Source: Alphaproteobacteria bacterium (GTDB lineage: Bacteria > Pseudomonadota > Alphaproteobacteria > Rhizobiales > Hyphomicrobiaceae). From it: a stretch of DNA of 58,663 nucleotides. The DNA lies in contig JAHJQI010000008.1 of NCBI GenBank assembly GCA_018819265.1, positions 1 through 58,663 of the forward strand, read 5' to 3'. The notes below the pieces were generated by a model that was not told the origin of the DNA, did not search any database, and worked only from the letters and a program-made list of their open reading frames with translations. Shown here piece by piece: positions 17,795 through 27,465 of the stretch; the stretch's first letter is position 1, and the number at the start of each line of letters is the position of its first letter. A program made the translations under genes and the position numbers.

Positions 17795-17881
17795 CGGGAT
17801 GTCGTTCGACAACCCGGTTGCGGCCCGGCAAGCCTTGCTGCAATCTGCTGGCGCAACGAACTCTGACCCGGCTCGTCCCGC

Positions 17882-18820
17882 TTGTTTGCCATCCTTTCCA
17901 TCGTCGCGCCTGTCTTCGGCCTGATCCTGCTTGGCTACGTCTTCGGCCGTCTCGCCTGGCTCTCGCCGGTCGCCGAGCAAGGCGTTTCGGAGTTTGCATT
18001 CCGGCTGGCGATTCCCGCCCTGCTGATGAAGACGGTCGTCACCGCCGAACTGGGAAACCTGTCGATTGCCGGCGTCTGGCTCAGTTTCTACGGCGCCATC
18101 GCAACCACCTACGTCGTCTCGGTCATTGGCACGCATTTAATATTGCGCCGCCCGCCGCAGGACGCAGCCTCGATTGCGATGTCCTCGATCTTCGGCAACG
18201 CCGTGATGCTCGGCATCCCGATTTCGCTGACGACGTTCGGCCCTGCCGCCGCGGCACCTCTGGCGCTGGTTCTGTCGGTTCACGCGCCATCGTTGTGGCT
18301 GGCGACGACGCTGCACGCGCGCATCGCCGATCGCGGCGCGAATGCGGGAGCTGGCGATATTCTCGCGACGCTCATCCGCGACCTCGGCCAGAACCCGATC
18401 ATCATCGGCATTCTGATCGGCGGCTTGTGGCGGTTCTCAGGGGTTCCCGTCCCGGACGTCGTCCTCAAGATGCTGGGGCTCCTGGCACAGGCCGGAGTGC
18501 CGGCGGCCCTCGTCGCTCTCGGGCTTTCCCTCGTGCGTTTCGAAATCAAGGGACAGGTACCCACCCTGTCGATGATCGTTGCGCTGAAGCTTCTGCTGAT
18601 GCCGTTCGTCGCGTTTACGCTGGGTCGCTACGTGTTCGGCCTCGACCCGCTCCCCCTCGGCGTCGTAGCGATTTTGGCTGCCGTCCCGACCGGAGCCAAT
18701 GCTTTCATCTTCGCCACCAAGAACGGCCGCGCCATCAACTCGGCGTCCGGCGCCGTCGCGCTCGGAACGGTCCTGTCGGCGCTGACCGTGTCGCTGCTGC
18801 TCGCGTTCATAAAGCCGTGA
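17882..18820 (+). CDS. AEC family (auxin-efflux-carrier-like) transporter
   Basis: The protein has 312 residues and about ten hydrophobic segments, from FAILSIVAPVFGLILLGYVFG to VLSALTVSLLLAFIKP. The N-terminal FRLAIPALLMKTV with its helix break, and the C-terminal AILAAVPTGANAFIFATK repeat unit, are AEC hallmarks. The family exports or imports small organic acids or amino acids. The start is a TTG at 17882; a stop codon lies in frame six codons upstream and no ATG fits. It may be read through from the lipoprotein gene 87 bases upstream. Confidence 0.85.
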   Translation: MFAILSIVAPVFGLILLGYVFGRLAWLSPVAEQGVSEFAFRLAIPALLMKTVVTAELGNLSIAGVWLSFYGAIATTYVVSVIGTHLILRRPPQDAASIAMSSIFGNAVMLGIPISLTTFGPAAAAPLALVLSVHAPSLWLATTLHARIADRGANAGAGDILATLIRDLGQNPIIIGILIGGLWRFSGVPVPDVVLKMLGLLAQAGVPAALVALGLSLVRFEIKGQVPTLSMIVALKLLLMPFVAFTLGRYVFGLDPLPLGVVAILAAVPTGANAFIFATKNGRAINSASGAVALGTVLSALTVSLLLAFIKP

Positions 18821-18827
18821 AACCGTT

Positions 18828-18841
18828 GCCGCCCCGGCGGC
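18828..18841. terminator. short GC hairpin between convergent genes
   Basis: GCCGCC and GGCGGC flank a two-base centre between the stop of the AEC transporter and the stop of the oxidoreductase on the opposite strand. It lacks a T tract on either side and its 2-base loop would have to open. It may be a weak bidirectional terminator. Confidence 0.3.
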
Positions 18842-18842
18842 T

Positions 18843-19430
18843 TCAACCGTGCAGCACGCGGGCCGCGCGTGCGAGCTTCTCGATCAGGTCCTTGTAGCGT
18901 TCCTGGGCGGCGACATCCTTGAGATGACCGTTCTCCTCGAAGGCGTCTGCGGCACGCGGCACCGCGAACTGCTCGGGCAGCACCAGTGCGCCAAGCCCGA
19001 GTTCGAGAACGTGGCGCACGGTGTACAGCCCGCGCAGCCCGCCCATACCGCCGGGCGAGGCCGAGGCCAGCGCGAACACGCGCGTGCGGAAGACTTCGTT
19101 GGGCGCTTCGCCGTCTTCGCGGACCCGGCTGATCCAGTCGAGCGTGTTCTTCAGCAGCGGGGTTATCGAAGCGTTGTATTCTGGGCAGGAAATCAACACG
19201 CCCGTGTGCAGCGAAAACAGTGCCTTCAGCTTGCGGGCATTCTCGGGCGGGCCTTCCGTGCGCTCTATGTCGCCGTCATAGAGCGGCATGGCGTAATCGC
19301 CGAGGTCGGCAAGCGTCGCGGCAATCCCGTTGGCGTCCGCGATCCGGGCCCCGAGTTCTGCAACCCTCATATTGTAGGAACCAGTCCGCGCCGAGCCGGC
19401 AAAAAACAGAAGTCGCGTCGGTTCGCTCAT
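18843..19430 (-). CDS. NADPH-dependent FMN reductase family protein
   Basis: The protein has 195 residues. The flavodoxin-like fold is shown by the phosphate-binding loop FFAGSARTGSYN near the N-terminus, the SCPEYNASITPLLKNTLDW motif in the middle and ALASASPGGMGGLRGL, all standard for the FMN-reductase/ArsH-like superfamily. Enzymes here reduce FMN, quinones or azo compounds with NAD(P)H. No adjacent partner suggests the substrate. It is convergent with the AEC transporter and 45 bases from the SnoaL-like gene. Confidence 0.9.
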   Translation of the reverse strand: MSEPTRLLFFAGSARTGSYNMRVAELGARIADANGIAATLADLGDYAMPLYDGDIERTEGPPENARKLKALFSLHTGVLISCPEYNASITPLLKNTLDWISRVREDGEAPNEVFRTRVFALASASPGGMGGLRGLYTVRHVLELGLGALVLPEQFAVPRAADAFEENGHLKDVAAQERYKDLIEKLARAARVLHG

Positions 19431-19475
19431 TGTATCCGTTGTCTCCCGGCTATCGGCGCGATTCCGTTCGAATGT

Positions 19476-19916
19476 TCAGACCCGGCCATCGCCGTCTTCC
19501 GCCTCGCCGGGTTCGTCGCCCGAATTGCCGGCGTCGTCACCGACGGGCAGCGGGCGGGCGTGGTGGCAGGTCAATTTCCAGGTGCCGTTCTCCAGGACGA
19601 AGACGTTGCTGGCCGTCATTTCGTTGCCTTCGATCACCTCGGTGCAGAAAACAACGGCCGCCTTGCCTTGTCGGATCACCGTCGAGTTCCTGGCGAATAC
19701 CGCCGGCGGCTCCCCCATGACCATCACCTGGTGCCATGACGTCATCACGTCATCGCGGCCGCTGATCCCGGGCCAGTTGGGGTGGTAGACGGAGATGCTG
19801 TCCCGCGCCGACCACAACTCGTACATCGCCGCCATGTCACCGGAGCGGAAGACATCGTAGAAGTGCTCGTTCGCAGCGAGCACGTCGGCAAGTCCTGCAT
19901 CCTGATCCATACTCAT
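19476..19916 (-). CDS. SnoaL-like (NTF2 fold) protein
   Basis: The protein has 146 residues from the ATG at 19916, chosen because GGAGG lies 9 bases upstream; the frame continues further but without family sequence. The NTF2-like core reads VLAANEHFYDVFRSGDMAAM, ISVYHPNWPGISGRDDVM, and the strands NSTVIRQGKAAVVFCTEVI and FVLENGTWKLTCHHA. Such proteins are small ketosteroid-isomerase-like folds of diverse function. The C-terminal tail is acidic and probably disordered. It lies between the FMN reductase and bioZ on the same strand; a joint operon is possible but unproven. Confidence 0.8.
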   Translation of the reverse strand: MSMDQDAGLADVLAANEHFYDVFRSGDMAAMYELWSARDSISVYHPNWPGISGRDDVMTSWHQVMVMGEPPAVFARNSTVIRQGKAAVVFCTEVIEGNEMTASNVFVLENGTWKLTCHHARPLPVGDDAGNSGDEPGEAEDGDGRV

Positions 19917-19986
19917 CGACGAGTTCCTCCGCTCACTGGCACCGTGGCCCAGAATGTCCCGGACCGACAGCGCACTCAAGTGATGA

Positions 19987-20967
19987 CTACAGGCCGAGAA
20001 CGACGGCACCGCCGTTCAGGCCGGCACCCGCAGCACACATTAGCACGCGATCGCCCGGCTGGAAGCCACGTGCTTCCGACAAATACGACAAGGTGAACGG
20101 AATGGTCGCCGCGGAGCTGTTGGCGAAACCGTCAATCGTCGACATCACCGAGCCTTTCGCGATGCCGAGATCCTTGCGCACGGCTTCGATGATCCGCGAA
20201 TTGGCCTGATGCGGCACGAAGTGGGTGATGTCGGCGGGGCCAAGACCCGCCCCCTCGAGCGCCGAGCGTGAACTCTCCGCCATCAGTGCCACAGCCTTCT
20301 GGAACACGGCCCGGCCATCCGCCATCGACATCAGCACCTCTTCCGGCGGCAAGCCTGGCGCGTAGGGCATGGCGCTGCCGCCGGCGGCGATTCCGATCAG
20401 ATCGTAGCCGGCTCCGTCGCTTCTAAGGTCGGCGGCACGCACCCCGCTGCCAGCCCGCCCCGTGGGCCCAAGCAGCACCGCACCGGCGGCATCCGCGAAC
20501 AGGACCGCGCTTGCAATCTCCTTCATGTTGATGCGCCGGGACAGAATATTGGCCGCGATCACCAGCACGTTCGCCCGGTAGGTGCGCGCGAACGCATCGC
20601 CAAGCGCCAGAGCATAGAGGAAGCCGGCGCAGGCCCCGGCGAGATCGATGCCCCCGGAGTTCGTCAATCGGAGCCGATGCGCCACCAGCGGAGCCGACGG
20701 CGGCAACAGATGATCGGGCGTCGATGTCGCAAGCAGTACGAGCCCGACGTCCTGAGGTTCGGTGCCGGCAGCGGCAAGCGCCATCCCGCCGGCTGCGACC
20801 GCCATGTCGGAAAGCTTTTCGCCTTCCGCAGCCCAACGCCGTTCGCGGATTCCTGTGCGCTTCTCGATGAAGCCCGCTTCAAGGCCGAGTTGCTTCTCGA
20901 TCTCGTCATTCGTGACGACCCGTGCGGGCGCGTAATGTCCGAGGCCGAGAAGTCCAACACCGTCCAT
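19987..20967 (-). CDS. bioZ: BioZ-type beta-ketoacyl-ACP synthase III (biotin)
   Basis: The protein has 326 residues from the ATG at 20967, or one more from GTG at 20970. The FabH-like active site is complete: Cys about 113 ([13 protein letters not shown]), His about 253 (VPHQANSRI) and Asn about 283 ([12 protein letters not shown]). In Agrobacterium-type bacteria BioZ condenses glutaryl-CoA with malonyl-ACP to start pimeloyl-ACP synthesis. The gene overlaps the bioA stop and closes the bioBFDA operon, which supports that role over housekeeping FabH. The identity is inferred from context, since the motifs alone only give FabH family. Confidence 0.85.
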   Translation of the reverse strand: MDGVGLLGLGHYAPARVVTNDEIEKQLGLEAGFIEKRTGIRERRWAAEGEKLSDMAVAAGGMALAAAGTEPQDVGLVLLATSTPDHLLPPSAPLVAHRLRLTNSGGIDLAGACAGFLYALALGDAFARTYRANVLVIAANILSRRINMKEIASAVLFADAAGAVLLGPTGRAGSGVRAADLRSDGAGYDLIGIAAGGSAMPYAPGLPPEEVLMSMADGRAVFQKAVALMAESSRSALEGAGLGPADITHFVPHQANSRIIEAVRKDLGIAKGSVMSTIDGFANSSAATIPFTLSYLSEARGFQPGDRVLMCAAGAGLNGGAVVLGL

Positions 20968-22247
20968 CACCGCCCCCCGGAAAGCACGACCGCCGAAGCC
21001 GCACGAATCGCGGAATAAACCCTATCCAATTCTTCCAAGGTCACGCAGTAGGGCGCCATAACGTAGATGGTGTTCCCCAACGGCCGCAGCAGTATCCCCT
21101 TGCTGAGGAAGAACTCCATGAGACGAGGGCCGGCGTTGGCGAGATAGCCTGCATACTCCACCTTCAGATCGAGCGCCGCAATGGTCCCGCACTGCCGGAC
21201 GTTGGCGAAAGTATCGTCGCCCCCGATCGCCGCGAGCCGTCGTTCGTGCATCGAGGCAAGGTTTGCGACGCGCTCCAGAACCGGCTCGTCGCGCCAGATC
21301 CCGATATTCGCCAGCCCCGCTGCGCAGGCGATCGGGTTCGCGGTGTAGGATGAGGAATGGAAGAACGTCTTTGCGCGGTCCAGCGAATAGTGCGCGTGAA
21401 AGATCGCCTCGCTGCACAGGGTTGCCGCGAGCGGCAGATGCCCGCCCGTCAGGCCCTTGGCGAGGCACAGGATGTCGGGCGTGATGCCGGCCTGCTCGCA
21501 GGCAAACAGCGTCCCCGTCCGCCCCCAGCCCGTCATCACCTCGTCGGCGATCAGCAGCACATCATGGCGGTCGCAGATGCGCCGCATCTCCGCGAGCGTC
21601 TCGGCTTTCCACACAAGCATCCCGCCCGCCCCGAGGATCAGCGGTTCCACGATCAGGGCCGCGACCGGATCGGCCTTGCAGGCCGCCTCGAGCGCATCGA
21701 GCGTCTCCTGCTCCGCGCCCGCCGCCGGGAACGGCACACGCGTCACATCGAACAGCAACGGCTCGTAGGAAGCATTGAACACCCCCCGCGCACCCGCCGA
21801 CATCGTCCCGACGGTATCGCCGTGATAGGCGTGTTCGAGCGCGACGACGCGGGTCCTCGGCACGCCGCTGTTGCGCCAGTAGCCAAGCGCCATCTTCAAG
21901 GCGACTTCCACCGCCGTCGAGCCCGAATCCGAAAAGAAGACGTGCGCCAGCCCCGGCGGCGCCATCTCCACCAGCGCCCGCGCCAGCTTTTCGGCCGGCT
22001 CATGGGTAAAGCCCGCGAAGATCACCTGATCTAACTTTTCGGCCTGCTCGCGGATCGCCGCGACGATTCCGGGGTGGCAATGTCCGTGCGTCACGACCCA
22101 CCACGAGGAGATCGCATCGAGAATGAGGTCCCCTTCAGGCGTTCTCAGATACGCCCCTTGGGCTCCGGCGATCTCGATTGGAGCGGGCGCGGTGGCATGC
22201 TGCGTAAACGGATGCCACACCGGCGAGTGCGGAGCAGGCGACGTCAT
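20967..22247 (-). CDS. bioA: adenosylmethionine-8-amino-7-oxononanoate aminotransferase
   Basis: The protein has 426 residues from the ATG at 22247, which overlaps the bioD stop (ATGA); the longer open frame upstream lies antisense to nothing but has no family sequence. It is a class III PLP aminotransferase, with [16 protein letters not shown] near the N-terminus, the [16 protein letters not shown]-phosphate region, [12 protein letters not shown], and [10 protein letters not shown] carrying the PLP lysine. It converts 8-amino-7-oxononanoate to 7,8-diaminopelargonate with SAM as donor. It is the fourth gene of the biotin operon. Confidence 0.95.
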   Translation of the reverse strand: MTSPAPHSPVWHPFTQHATAPAPIEIAGAQGAYLRTPEGDLILDAISSWWVVTHGHCHPGIVAAIREQAEKLDQVIFAGFTHEPAEKLARALVEMAPPGLAHVFFSDSGSTAVEVALKMALGYWRNSGVPRTRVVALEHAYHGDTVGTMSAGARGVFNASYEPLLFDVTRVPFPAAGAEQETLDALEAACKADPVAALIVEPLILGAGGMLVWKAETLAEMRRICDRHDVLLIADEVMTGWGRTGTLFACEQAGITPDILCLAKGLTGGHLPLAATLCSEAIFHAHYSLDRAKTFFHSSSYTANPIACAAGLANIGIWRDEPVLERVANLASMHERRLAAIGGDDTFANVRQCGTIAALDLKVEYAGYLANAGPRLMEFFLSKGILLRPLGNTIYVMAPYCVTLEELDRVYSAIRAASAVVLSGGR

Positions 22248-22900
22248 GAAAAATCCCCGATGACGAAATTCTCCGCGAATGCTGACGCGAGGTTTTCCGC
22301 CGTCAGTGGCGAAACCACCGGCAACCGGCCAAGCCGCTTCACCCCGCCGATCGCCGCAATGACCTCTTCGCTGTCGACGTTCTCCTCGCCAACGAACGCG
22401 ATGCCGGCGATTTCGACGCCGCGTCCGCGCAGTGCCTCGATCGACAAAAGTGAATGATTGATCGTTCCAAGCGATGTTCGCGCCACCAGCACGACCGGCA
22501 TGCGCCATTGCGCGACGACGTCGATCTGCAGAACCGAGCGCGTCAGCGGCACCATCAGTCCGCCGGCCAGTTCAATCACCAGCGCCCGCTGGTGAGGCGG
22601 CAATTGCAGCCTTGCCGGGTCGATCTCCAAGTCATCGAGTTCGGCAGCCCGGTGCGGCGATGCCGCCGTCGCGAGGCGATAGGCTTCAGTGCGGATACGC
22701 TCGTCATGCAGGCCGCCATGTGGGCCGCCATGCAGGCCGCCGAGGGCGGCAACTGTCTCGCTGTCCGTGGGTCTGTCGAGGCCCGCCTGAACCGGCTTCC
22801 AATAGTCCGCCCTAAGCGCACTCGCGAGGGCGGCGGCAAAGATGGTCTTGCCGACTCCCGTGTCCGTTCCCGCGATGACGATGGCTCGATGCCCTGACAT
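22244..22900 (-). CDS. bioD: dethiobiotin synthetase
   Basis: The protein has 218 residues. The P-loop GTDTGVGKT is at about 11-19, followed by DYWKPVQAG with the substrate-binding Lys. It closes the ureido ring from diaminopelargonate, CO2 and ATP. The sequence between the TVAALGG and [11 protein letters not shown] elements contains three 4-residue near-repeats ([12 protein letters not shown]) encoded by a 12-bp tandem repeat at 22706-22741. It overlaps bioF by one base and bioA by four. Confidence 0.93.
   Translation of the reverse strand: MSGHRAIVIAGTDTGVGKTIFAAALASALRADYWKPVQAGLDRPTDSETVAALGGLHGGPHGGLHDERIRTEAYRLATAASPHRAAELDDLEIDPARLQLPPHQRALVIELAGGLMVPLTRSVLQIDVVAQWRMPVVLVARTSLGTINHSLLSIEALRGRGVEIAGIAFVGEENVDSEEVIAAIGGVKRLGRLPVVSPLTAENLASAFAENFVIGDFS
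22706..22741 (-). repeat. 12-bp tandem repeat inside bioD
   Basis: The unit ATGCAGGCCGCC (plus strand) occurs at 22706-22717 and 22730-22741, with a variant ATGTGGGCCGCC between. On the coding strand this adds Gly-Gly-Leu/Pro-His units. It is in frame. Confidence 0.85.
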
Positions 22901-24072
22901 CAGCGCACCTGTTCCAGTTCAAAGGCCAAGGCGTCGACAAGCTCGGCAACGATCCGCTCGTCGACGTTCAGCGTCAGCGACATCCGAAGCCGCGCCGTCC
23001 CTTCGGGCACCGTCGGCGGGCGGATCGCGCGGATATCGAACCCGCGCGCCTGCAGCCGCTTCGCAAGATCGACGGCCCGCTCGTCCGATCCGACGATCAC
23101 CGGCTGGATGTGCGTGCCCGTCGGCGTGATCCCGCAATGGTCACGAAGCAGCGCCCCCGCCTGCGCGACGAGTGCTCCATGCGTCGGCCGTCTCTTCGCA
23201 CCATCCGGTGTTTCATCCCGCTCACACAGTCTCAAGGCTGCGCGCACGCTTGCGGCCATCAGCGGCGAGGGCGCCGTCGAGTAGATGAATGGGCGGCACC
23301 GGTTGACCAGGAAATCGATGAGGACGCGCGGCCCGCAGATCAGCCCGCCCATGGCGCCCAGCGCCTTGCCGCAAGTATGCAGCGTCACGACATCTGCGCG
23401 ACCTTCGAGATGCGCGGCCAGTCCCCTGCCCTGAGGACCGAGCACGCCGGTTGCATGCGCTTCGTCGATCACCAGAACGCCGTCGTGGCGCTCAGCCACC
23501 GCCATCAGATCGTCAAGCGGCGCGAAATCCCCCTCCATGCTGTAGAGGCTTTCGACCGCCAGCCAGGGACGCCCGGCTCCTCCGCGGTTGCGCCACTGCT
23601 GGATCGCATCGGCGAATGCCTGTACATCGTTGTGAGGAGCGGAACCGACTTCGGCCTTTACCAGCCGCAGGCCGTCGTGTGCACTGGCGTGCACCAGCGC
23701 ATCGTGCACGACGACATCTCCCCGCTGCGGCAGCGTCGCAAACAGCGCTGCGTTGGCCGAGAACCCGCTGGAGAAATACAGCGCCGCCTGCGAGCCGAAA
23801 AATCGCGCGGCCTCTTCCTCGAGCGCCGCGTGTTCGGGATCGTTGCCGCGCAGCAGCCGCGAGCCGCCCGACCCGATCGCGACGCCGCGCGCCAAGGCCT
23901 CGCCCACCGCCGCGCGCAGTTCGTCCGAGCCGGAAAGACCGAGATAATCGTTGGATGAAAAATCCCATCCCTGCCGCGGCATGAGGCAGCGCAGCCGCTT
24001 GCGCCGCTCCAGCGCTTCAAGCGAGCGCCGATGCGCGCCATGGAATTCACCGGTGTCGTCGCTTGCGTTCAA
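22900..24072 (-). CDS. bioF: 8-amino-7-oxononanoate synthase
   Basis: The protein has 390 residues if started at the TTG at 24072, which overlaps the bioB stop (TTGA) and gives the usual length; the frame continues upstream inside bioB. The alpha-oxoamine synthase features are clear: [11 protein letters not shown] at about 36-46, [28 protein letters not shown] and the PLP lysine in [12 protein letters not shown]. It joins pimeloyl-ACP and alanine. The unusual start codon makes the exact N-terminus uncertain. Confidence 0.93.
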   Translation of the reverse strand: MNASDDTGEFHGAHRRSLEALERRKRLRCLMPRQGWDFSSNDYLGLSGSDELRAAVGEALARGVAIGSGGSRLLRGNDPEHAALEEEAARFFGSQAALYFSSGFSANAALFATLPQRGDVVVHDALVHASAHDGLRLVKAEVGSAPHNDVQAFADAIQQWRNRGGAGRPWLAVESLYSMEGDFAPLDDLMAVAERHDGVLVIDEAHATGVLGPQGRGLAAHLEGRADVVTLHTCGKALGAMGGLICGPRVLIDFLVNRCRPFIYSTAPSPLMAASVRAALRLCERDETPDGAKRRPTHGALVAQAGALLRDHCGITPTGTHIQPVIVGSDERAVDLAKRLQARGFDIRAIRPPTVPEGTARLRMSLTLNVDERIVAELVDALAFELEQVR

Positions 24073-25097
24073 GCCATGCGTCCCGAAGTACCACTCGTCT
24101 CGGCCTTGAGTCCCAGCTTGGCGAACAGCGCGGCATCCGCGTCTTCGCCTGGATTGTCCGCCGTCAACAGCTGGTCGCCGCAGAAGATCGAATTGGCGCC
24201 GGCAAAGAAACACAACGCCTGCAGTTCGTCGCTCATCTCGCTGCGCCCTGCCGACAGCCGCACATAAGATGTCGGCATCATGATCCGCGCCAGTGCGATG
24301 GCCCGCACGAACGCGATTCCATCGACCTTGGCCGCCCCCTCGAGCGGCGTCCCCTCGATCGCCATCAGCATGTTGATCGGCACGCTCTCGGGATGTTCGG
24401 GCAGGTTGGCGAGCGTCACCAGCATGTCGACACGGTCGGCCGGCGTCTCGCCGAGGCCGAGAATTCCCCCTGAACAGACCTTGATGCCGGCCTCGCGCAC
24501 ACGCGCCAGCGTCTCCAGCCGGTCCGCGAACGTGCGCGTCGTGATGACCTCGGGATAGAACCGCTCCGAGGTGTCGACGTTATGGTTGTAGTAGTCGAGC
24601 CCGGCGCCTTTCAGCTCTGCCACATCCTCGTTGCTGAGCATGCCGAGCGTCATGCAGGTCTCGAGGCCCATCGCCTTGACTTCGCGCACCATTGCGGTGA
24701 CGGCCTGCATGTCGCGCTGCTTGGGTTCGCGCCACGCAGCTCCCATGCAATAGCGCGTCGCCCCATTGGCTTTCGCCGCCCGCGCGCCCTTCACGACTTC
24801 ATCGATCGCCATCAGCTTCGAGGCCTTGAGTCCTGTGTCATAGCGCGACGACTGGCTGCAATAGGAGCAGTCTTCCGCGCAGCCGCCGGTTTTTATCGAC
24901 AGCAACTGGCACTTCTGCACCGTGTTCGGATCGAACGCGCGCCGGTGAACGGTCTGTGCCCGGAACAGGAGGTCGTTGAACGGCAGCTCGTAGATCGCCC
25001 GCGCCTCCTCCACCGACCAGTCGTGCCGCTGGCCGCCGGCGCCGCGCCCCTGCGGCCGCTCATCACCGGAAGCTTCGCTGATGGGATTGTCGAGCAT
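24069..25097 (-). CDS. bioB: biotin synthase
   Basis: The protein has 342 residues. The ATG at 25097 follows AGGAG at a good distance; the upstream open frame has no family sequence. The radical-SAM cluster CxxxCxxC is at Cys73, Cys77 and Cys80 ([10 protein letters not shown]), and the following [10 protein letters not shown] and [11 protein letters not shown] are typical of BioB, which inserts sulfur into dethiobiotin. It is first in the operon bioB-bioF-bioD-bioA-bioZ, with all junctions overlapping. No regulator site such as BioR could be read with confidence in the 171 bases upstream. Confidence 0.95.
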   Translation of the reverse strand: MLDNPISEASGDERPQGRGAGGQRHDWSVEEARAIYELPFNDLLFRAQTVHRRAFDPNTVQKCQLLSIKTGGCAEDCSYCSQSSRYDTGLKASKLMAIDEVVKGARAAKANGATRYCMGAAWREPKQRDMQAVTAMVREVKAMGLETCMTLGMLSNEDVAELKGAGLDYYNHNVDTSERFYPEVITTRTFADRLETLARVREAGIKVCSGGILGLGETPADRVDMLVTLANLPEHPESVPINMLMAIEGTPLEGAAKVDGIAFVRAIALARIMMPTSYVRLSAGRSEMSDELQALCFFAGANSIFCGDQLLTADNPGEDADAALFAKLGLKAETSGTSGRMA

Positions 25098-25268
25098 GGT
25101 GTTCTTTTTCTCCTGACCTGCGCCGGCCGCAAGCACCCGGCCAGCGCGAAGTGGACCGCGCGCATCAAACCCATAGCGCCTACCCCGCAACCGGGCGTTC
25201 GTAGGCGCACACTACAGCGCCCGGCGCCGCGGTCAACGCACCTCGTCAGTTGGCCATGAGCGGCGCGC

Positions 25269-27236
25269 CTAAACCCCGATTTTTCCGCCGCCGGTTCGCG
25301 TGATGGCGACAACCGAGGGTCTTGGTGGGGTCTCCGGATCGAAATCCGGCCAGCGCGTCGAAGGGCTCTCAAACGTCGACACCCTGCCACCGGTGCTTTG
25401 CCCGGGATGCTGCACGGCGACGAAAAAAGTCCGGCTGTCGGGTGTGATGCACGGTCCGCACAACTCCGCCCCGACCGGACAGCGAAAGAACAGCCGCCCC
25501 GTGCCACGCGCCTTGCCGTCCGTCTCCAGGCCCCACAGGCCGTCGGCTCTGCCCGTCGAATCGATTGAATTGCCGTCGGTCGCGACCCACAGCCGGCCCT
25601 CGGCATCGACGACGCAGTTGTCGGGATTTGCAAACCAGCCGTTCGCACTCGTCGCGGGATTGAACGTCGCCCCGACATTGCCACTGCCCGGATCGCCGCA
25701 TTTGACGAGAATCTCCCAGCGGAACGTCGGTCCGGCATGATCACCGCCGGCAGGTAACAACTCGATGATGTGGCCGAATGCGTTGTCGGCCCTGGGATTG
25801 GCCGCATCGGCTGAAAACGCGTTGCGCTCCTTGTTCTTGGTCAACATGCAGTAGACCTTGCCGGTCTTCCAGTTGACCTCGATATCTTCCGGCCGGTCCA
25901 TTTTCGTCGCACCAACGAGGTCTGCGGCAATGCGGGTGTGGATCAAGACGTCGCCCTGGTCGGTGAATCCGCTCGCCCGTGTCAGCGGCCCGCTTCCGAA
26001 GACCAGCGGCAGCCAGACGCCGCTGCCATCGGCATCGAAGCGCGCAACATAAAGCGTGCCCTCGTCGAGCAGGTCCTTGTTCCCCTCGCGGCGGGCTTCG
26101 TCGACCTTGCCCCTGGTGACGAACCGATAGATGTAGTCGAGGGCCTGATCGTCTCCCTGGTAGATGACGAAGCGCCCATCCTTGTTGACGACGTTCCCGG
26201 CCCCCTCATGCTTGAAGCGGCCGAGAGCGGTACGCTTTTTCGGTGTCGATGCCGGATCGAACGGGTCGATTTCGACGACCCAGCCGAACCGGTTGATCTC
26301 GTTGGGCTCCTTGGCGATATCGAAGCGGTCGTGGAACTTGCCCCAGCTGTACCACTCGGACGGCGCACCATAGCGTTGCAGCGCCGCCGCATGCAGGGAG
26401 TTAGGCGACGCCTTCTTGTTCCAGAAGTAGCCGTTGAAGTTCTCTTCGCATGACAACCACGTGCCCCAGGGCGTTATTGCCCCGGAGCAGTTGTTGATCA
26501 TACCGAGTACCTTTCGGCCGTCCGGATCGGCACTCGTCTTCATCTTGTCATGACCTGCCGCCGGGCCCGTGATCTCCATTTCGGTGTGCGCGGTGATGCG
26601 CCGCGCATACTTCGAATCGGCCACCACCTTCCAGGTCTCGCCCTCGCGCTTGACCTCGATCACCGAGCCGCCGTGCGCCATCATCTCGACGGCGACCTGC
26701 TGCGGCGTCATGTTGGCGAAACGTTTGCCTCTCTTGGCCGTGGGATCGGCGCCTGCAAACATCAGTTCTTCGTTGGTGTATTCGTGGTTGACCACCAGCA
26801 ACCCGAGGTCGGACCGCCCGCCGATCGGGATGAACCCGAGGAAATCGTTGTTGTAGCCGAACTGCATGGCCTGGGCATCGGCGCTCAGCTTTGCGGCCTC
26901 GAATGCCGGCGCGCCGGTTACGACCTTGTCGCCCCAGCGGATCAGGATCTGGGCGTTGTAGCCTTCCGCGACGTAATGGGTCTCGTTCGCGCCGGCTGCG
27001 ACCTCCGGGAAGTTGAAATTCGGTGTCGCTGAAACGTCTTCGGCGCAGCCCGTCAATAGAGCCGCCGGCGACAATACCGCAGCCATCGCCGTCGTCGCCA
27101 GCATGCCCCCCATCAGATCGCGCCGCGAGAACCGCTCGGCCAGGATATCGGCAAATGCCGGGTTGGCGCTGTCGTTTGAGCCAATGTCCTCGGCATCCTC
27201 GAACCGAAGGGATCTTGGCTGATCCGGCACGGCCAT
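25269..27236 (-). CDS. phoX: PhoX family (DUF839) exported phosphatase-like protein
   Basis: The protein has 655 residues from the ATG at 27236 with a GAGGGGAG site upstream; the frame extends further but without family sequence. A twin-arginine signal (SRRDLMGGMLATTAMAAVL) shows folded export. The DUF839/PhoX body carries PIGGRSDLGLLVVNHEYTNE, TWLSCEENFNGYFWN, RFGWVVEIDPFDP and RLWVATDGN. PhoX enzymes are Ca/Fe-dependent periplasmic alkaline phosphatases. No PHO box was identified by eye. Confidence 0.88.
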   Translation of the reverse strand: MAVPDQPRSLRFEDAEDIGSNDSANPAFADILAERFSRRDLMGGMLATTAMAAVLSPAALLTGCAEDVSATPNFNFPEVAAGANETHYVAEGYNAQILIRWGDKVVTGAPAFEAAKLSADAQAMQFGYNNDFLGFIPIGGRSDLGLLVVNHEYTNEELMFAGADPTAKRGKRFANMTPQQVAVEMMAHGGSVIEVKREGETWKVVADSKYARRITAHTEMEITGPAAGHDKMKTSADPDGRKVLGMINNCSGAITPWGTWLSCEENFNGYFWNKKASPNSLHAAALQRYGAPSEWYSWGKFHDRFDIAKEPNEINRFGWVVEIDPFDPASTPKKRTALGRFKHEGAGNVVNKDGRFVIYQGDDQALDYIYRFVTRGKVDEARREGNKDLLDEGTLYVARFDADGSGVWLPLVFGSGPLTRASGFTDQGDVLIHTRIAADLVGATKMDRPEDIEVNWKTGKVYCMLTKNKERNAFSADAANPRADNAFGHIIELLPAGGDHAGPTFRWEILVKCGDPGSGNVGATFNPATSANGWFANPDNCVVDAEGRLWVATDGNSIDSTGRADGLWGLETDGKARGTGRLFFRCPVGAELCGPCITPDSRTFFVAVQHPGQSTGGRVSTFESPSTRWPDFDPETPPRPSVVAITRTGGGKIGV

Positions 27237-27351
27237 GCTGTGAGAACTCCCCTCTGAACCGCTGCTGTAAGCCCGCCCGGGCGGAGATAACAGCTCAGCA
27301 CAGTTTCGTGTCGGCTGCACGACGCTCCCCAGCCCGACGGTTAAGTCGGCC

Positions 27352-27456
27352 ATGTCCCGGCGCATCAACGCCGCTTTCGCCGCCCTCGAAAAACCCGCCC
27401 AGAAGGCTCGCGAGATCAACCGCGCCAGGACCGAACCCATCTATCAGCGCGGTTGA
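27352..27456 (+). CDS. possible 34-residue small protein
   Basis: A short open frame begins at the ATG at 27352 and reads MSRRINAAFAALEKP then AQKAREINRARTEPIYQRG. It is strongly basic, likely helical, and its third codon positions are mostly G or C like its neighbours. It ends 9 bases from the argG stop on the opposite strand and overlaps no named gene. There is no obvious ribosome site and I recognise no family. Confidence 0.3.
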   Translation: MSRRINAAFAALEKPAQKAREINRARTEPIYQRG

Positions 27457-27465
27457 CCGGCGAAA

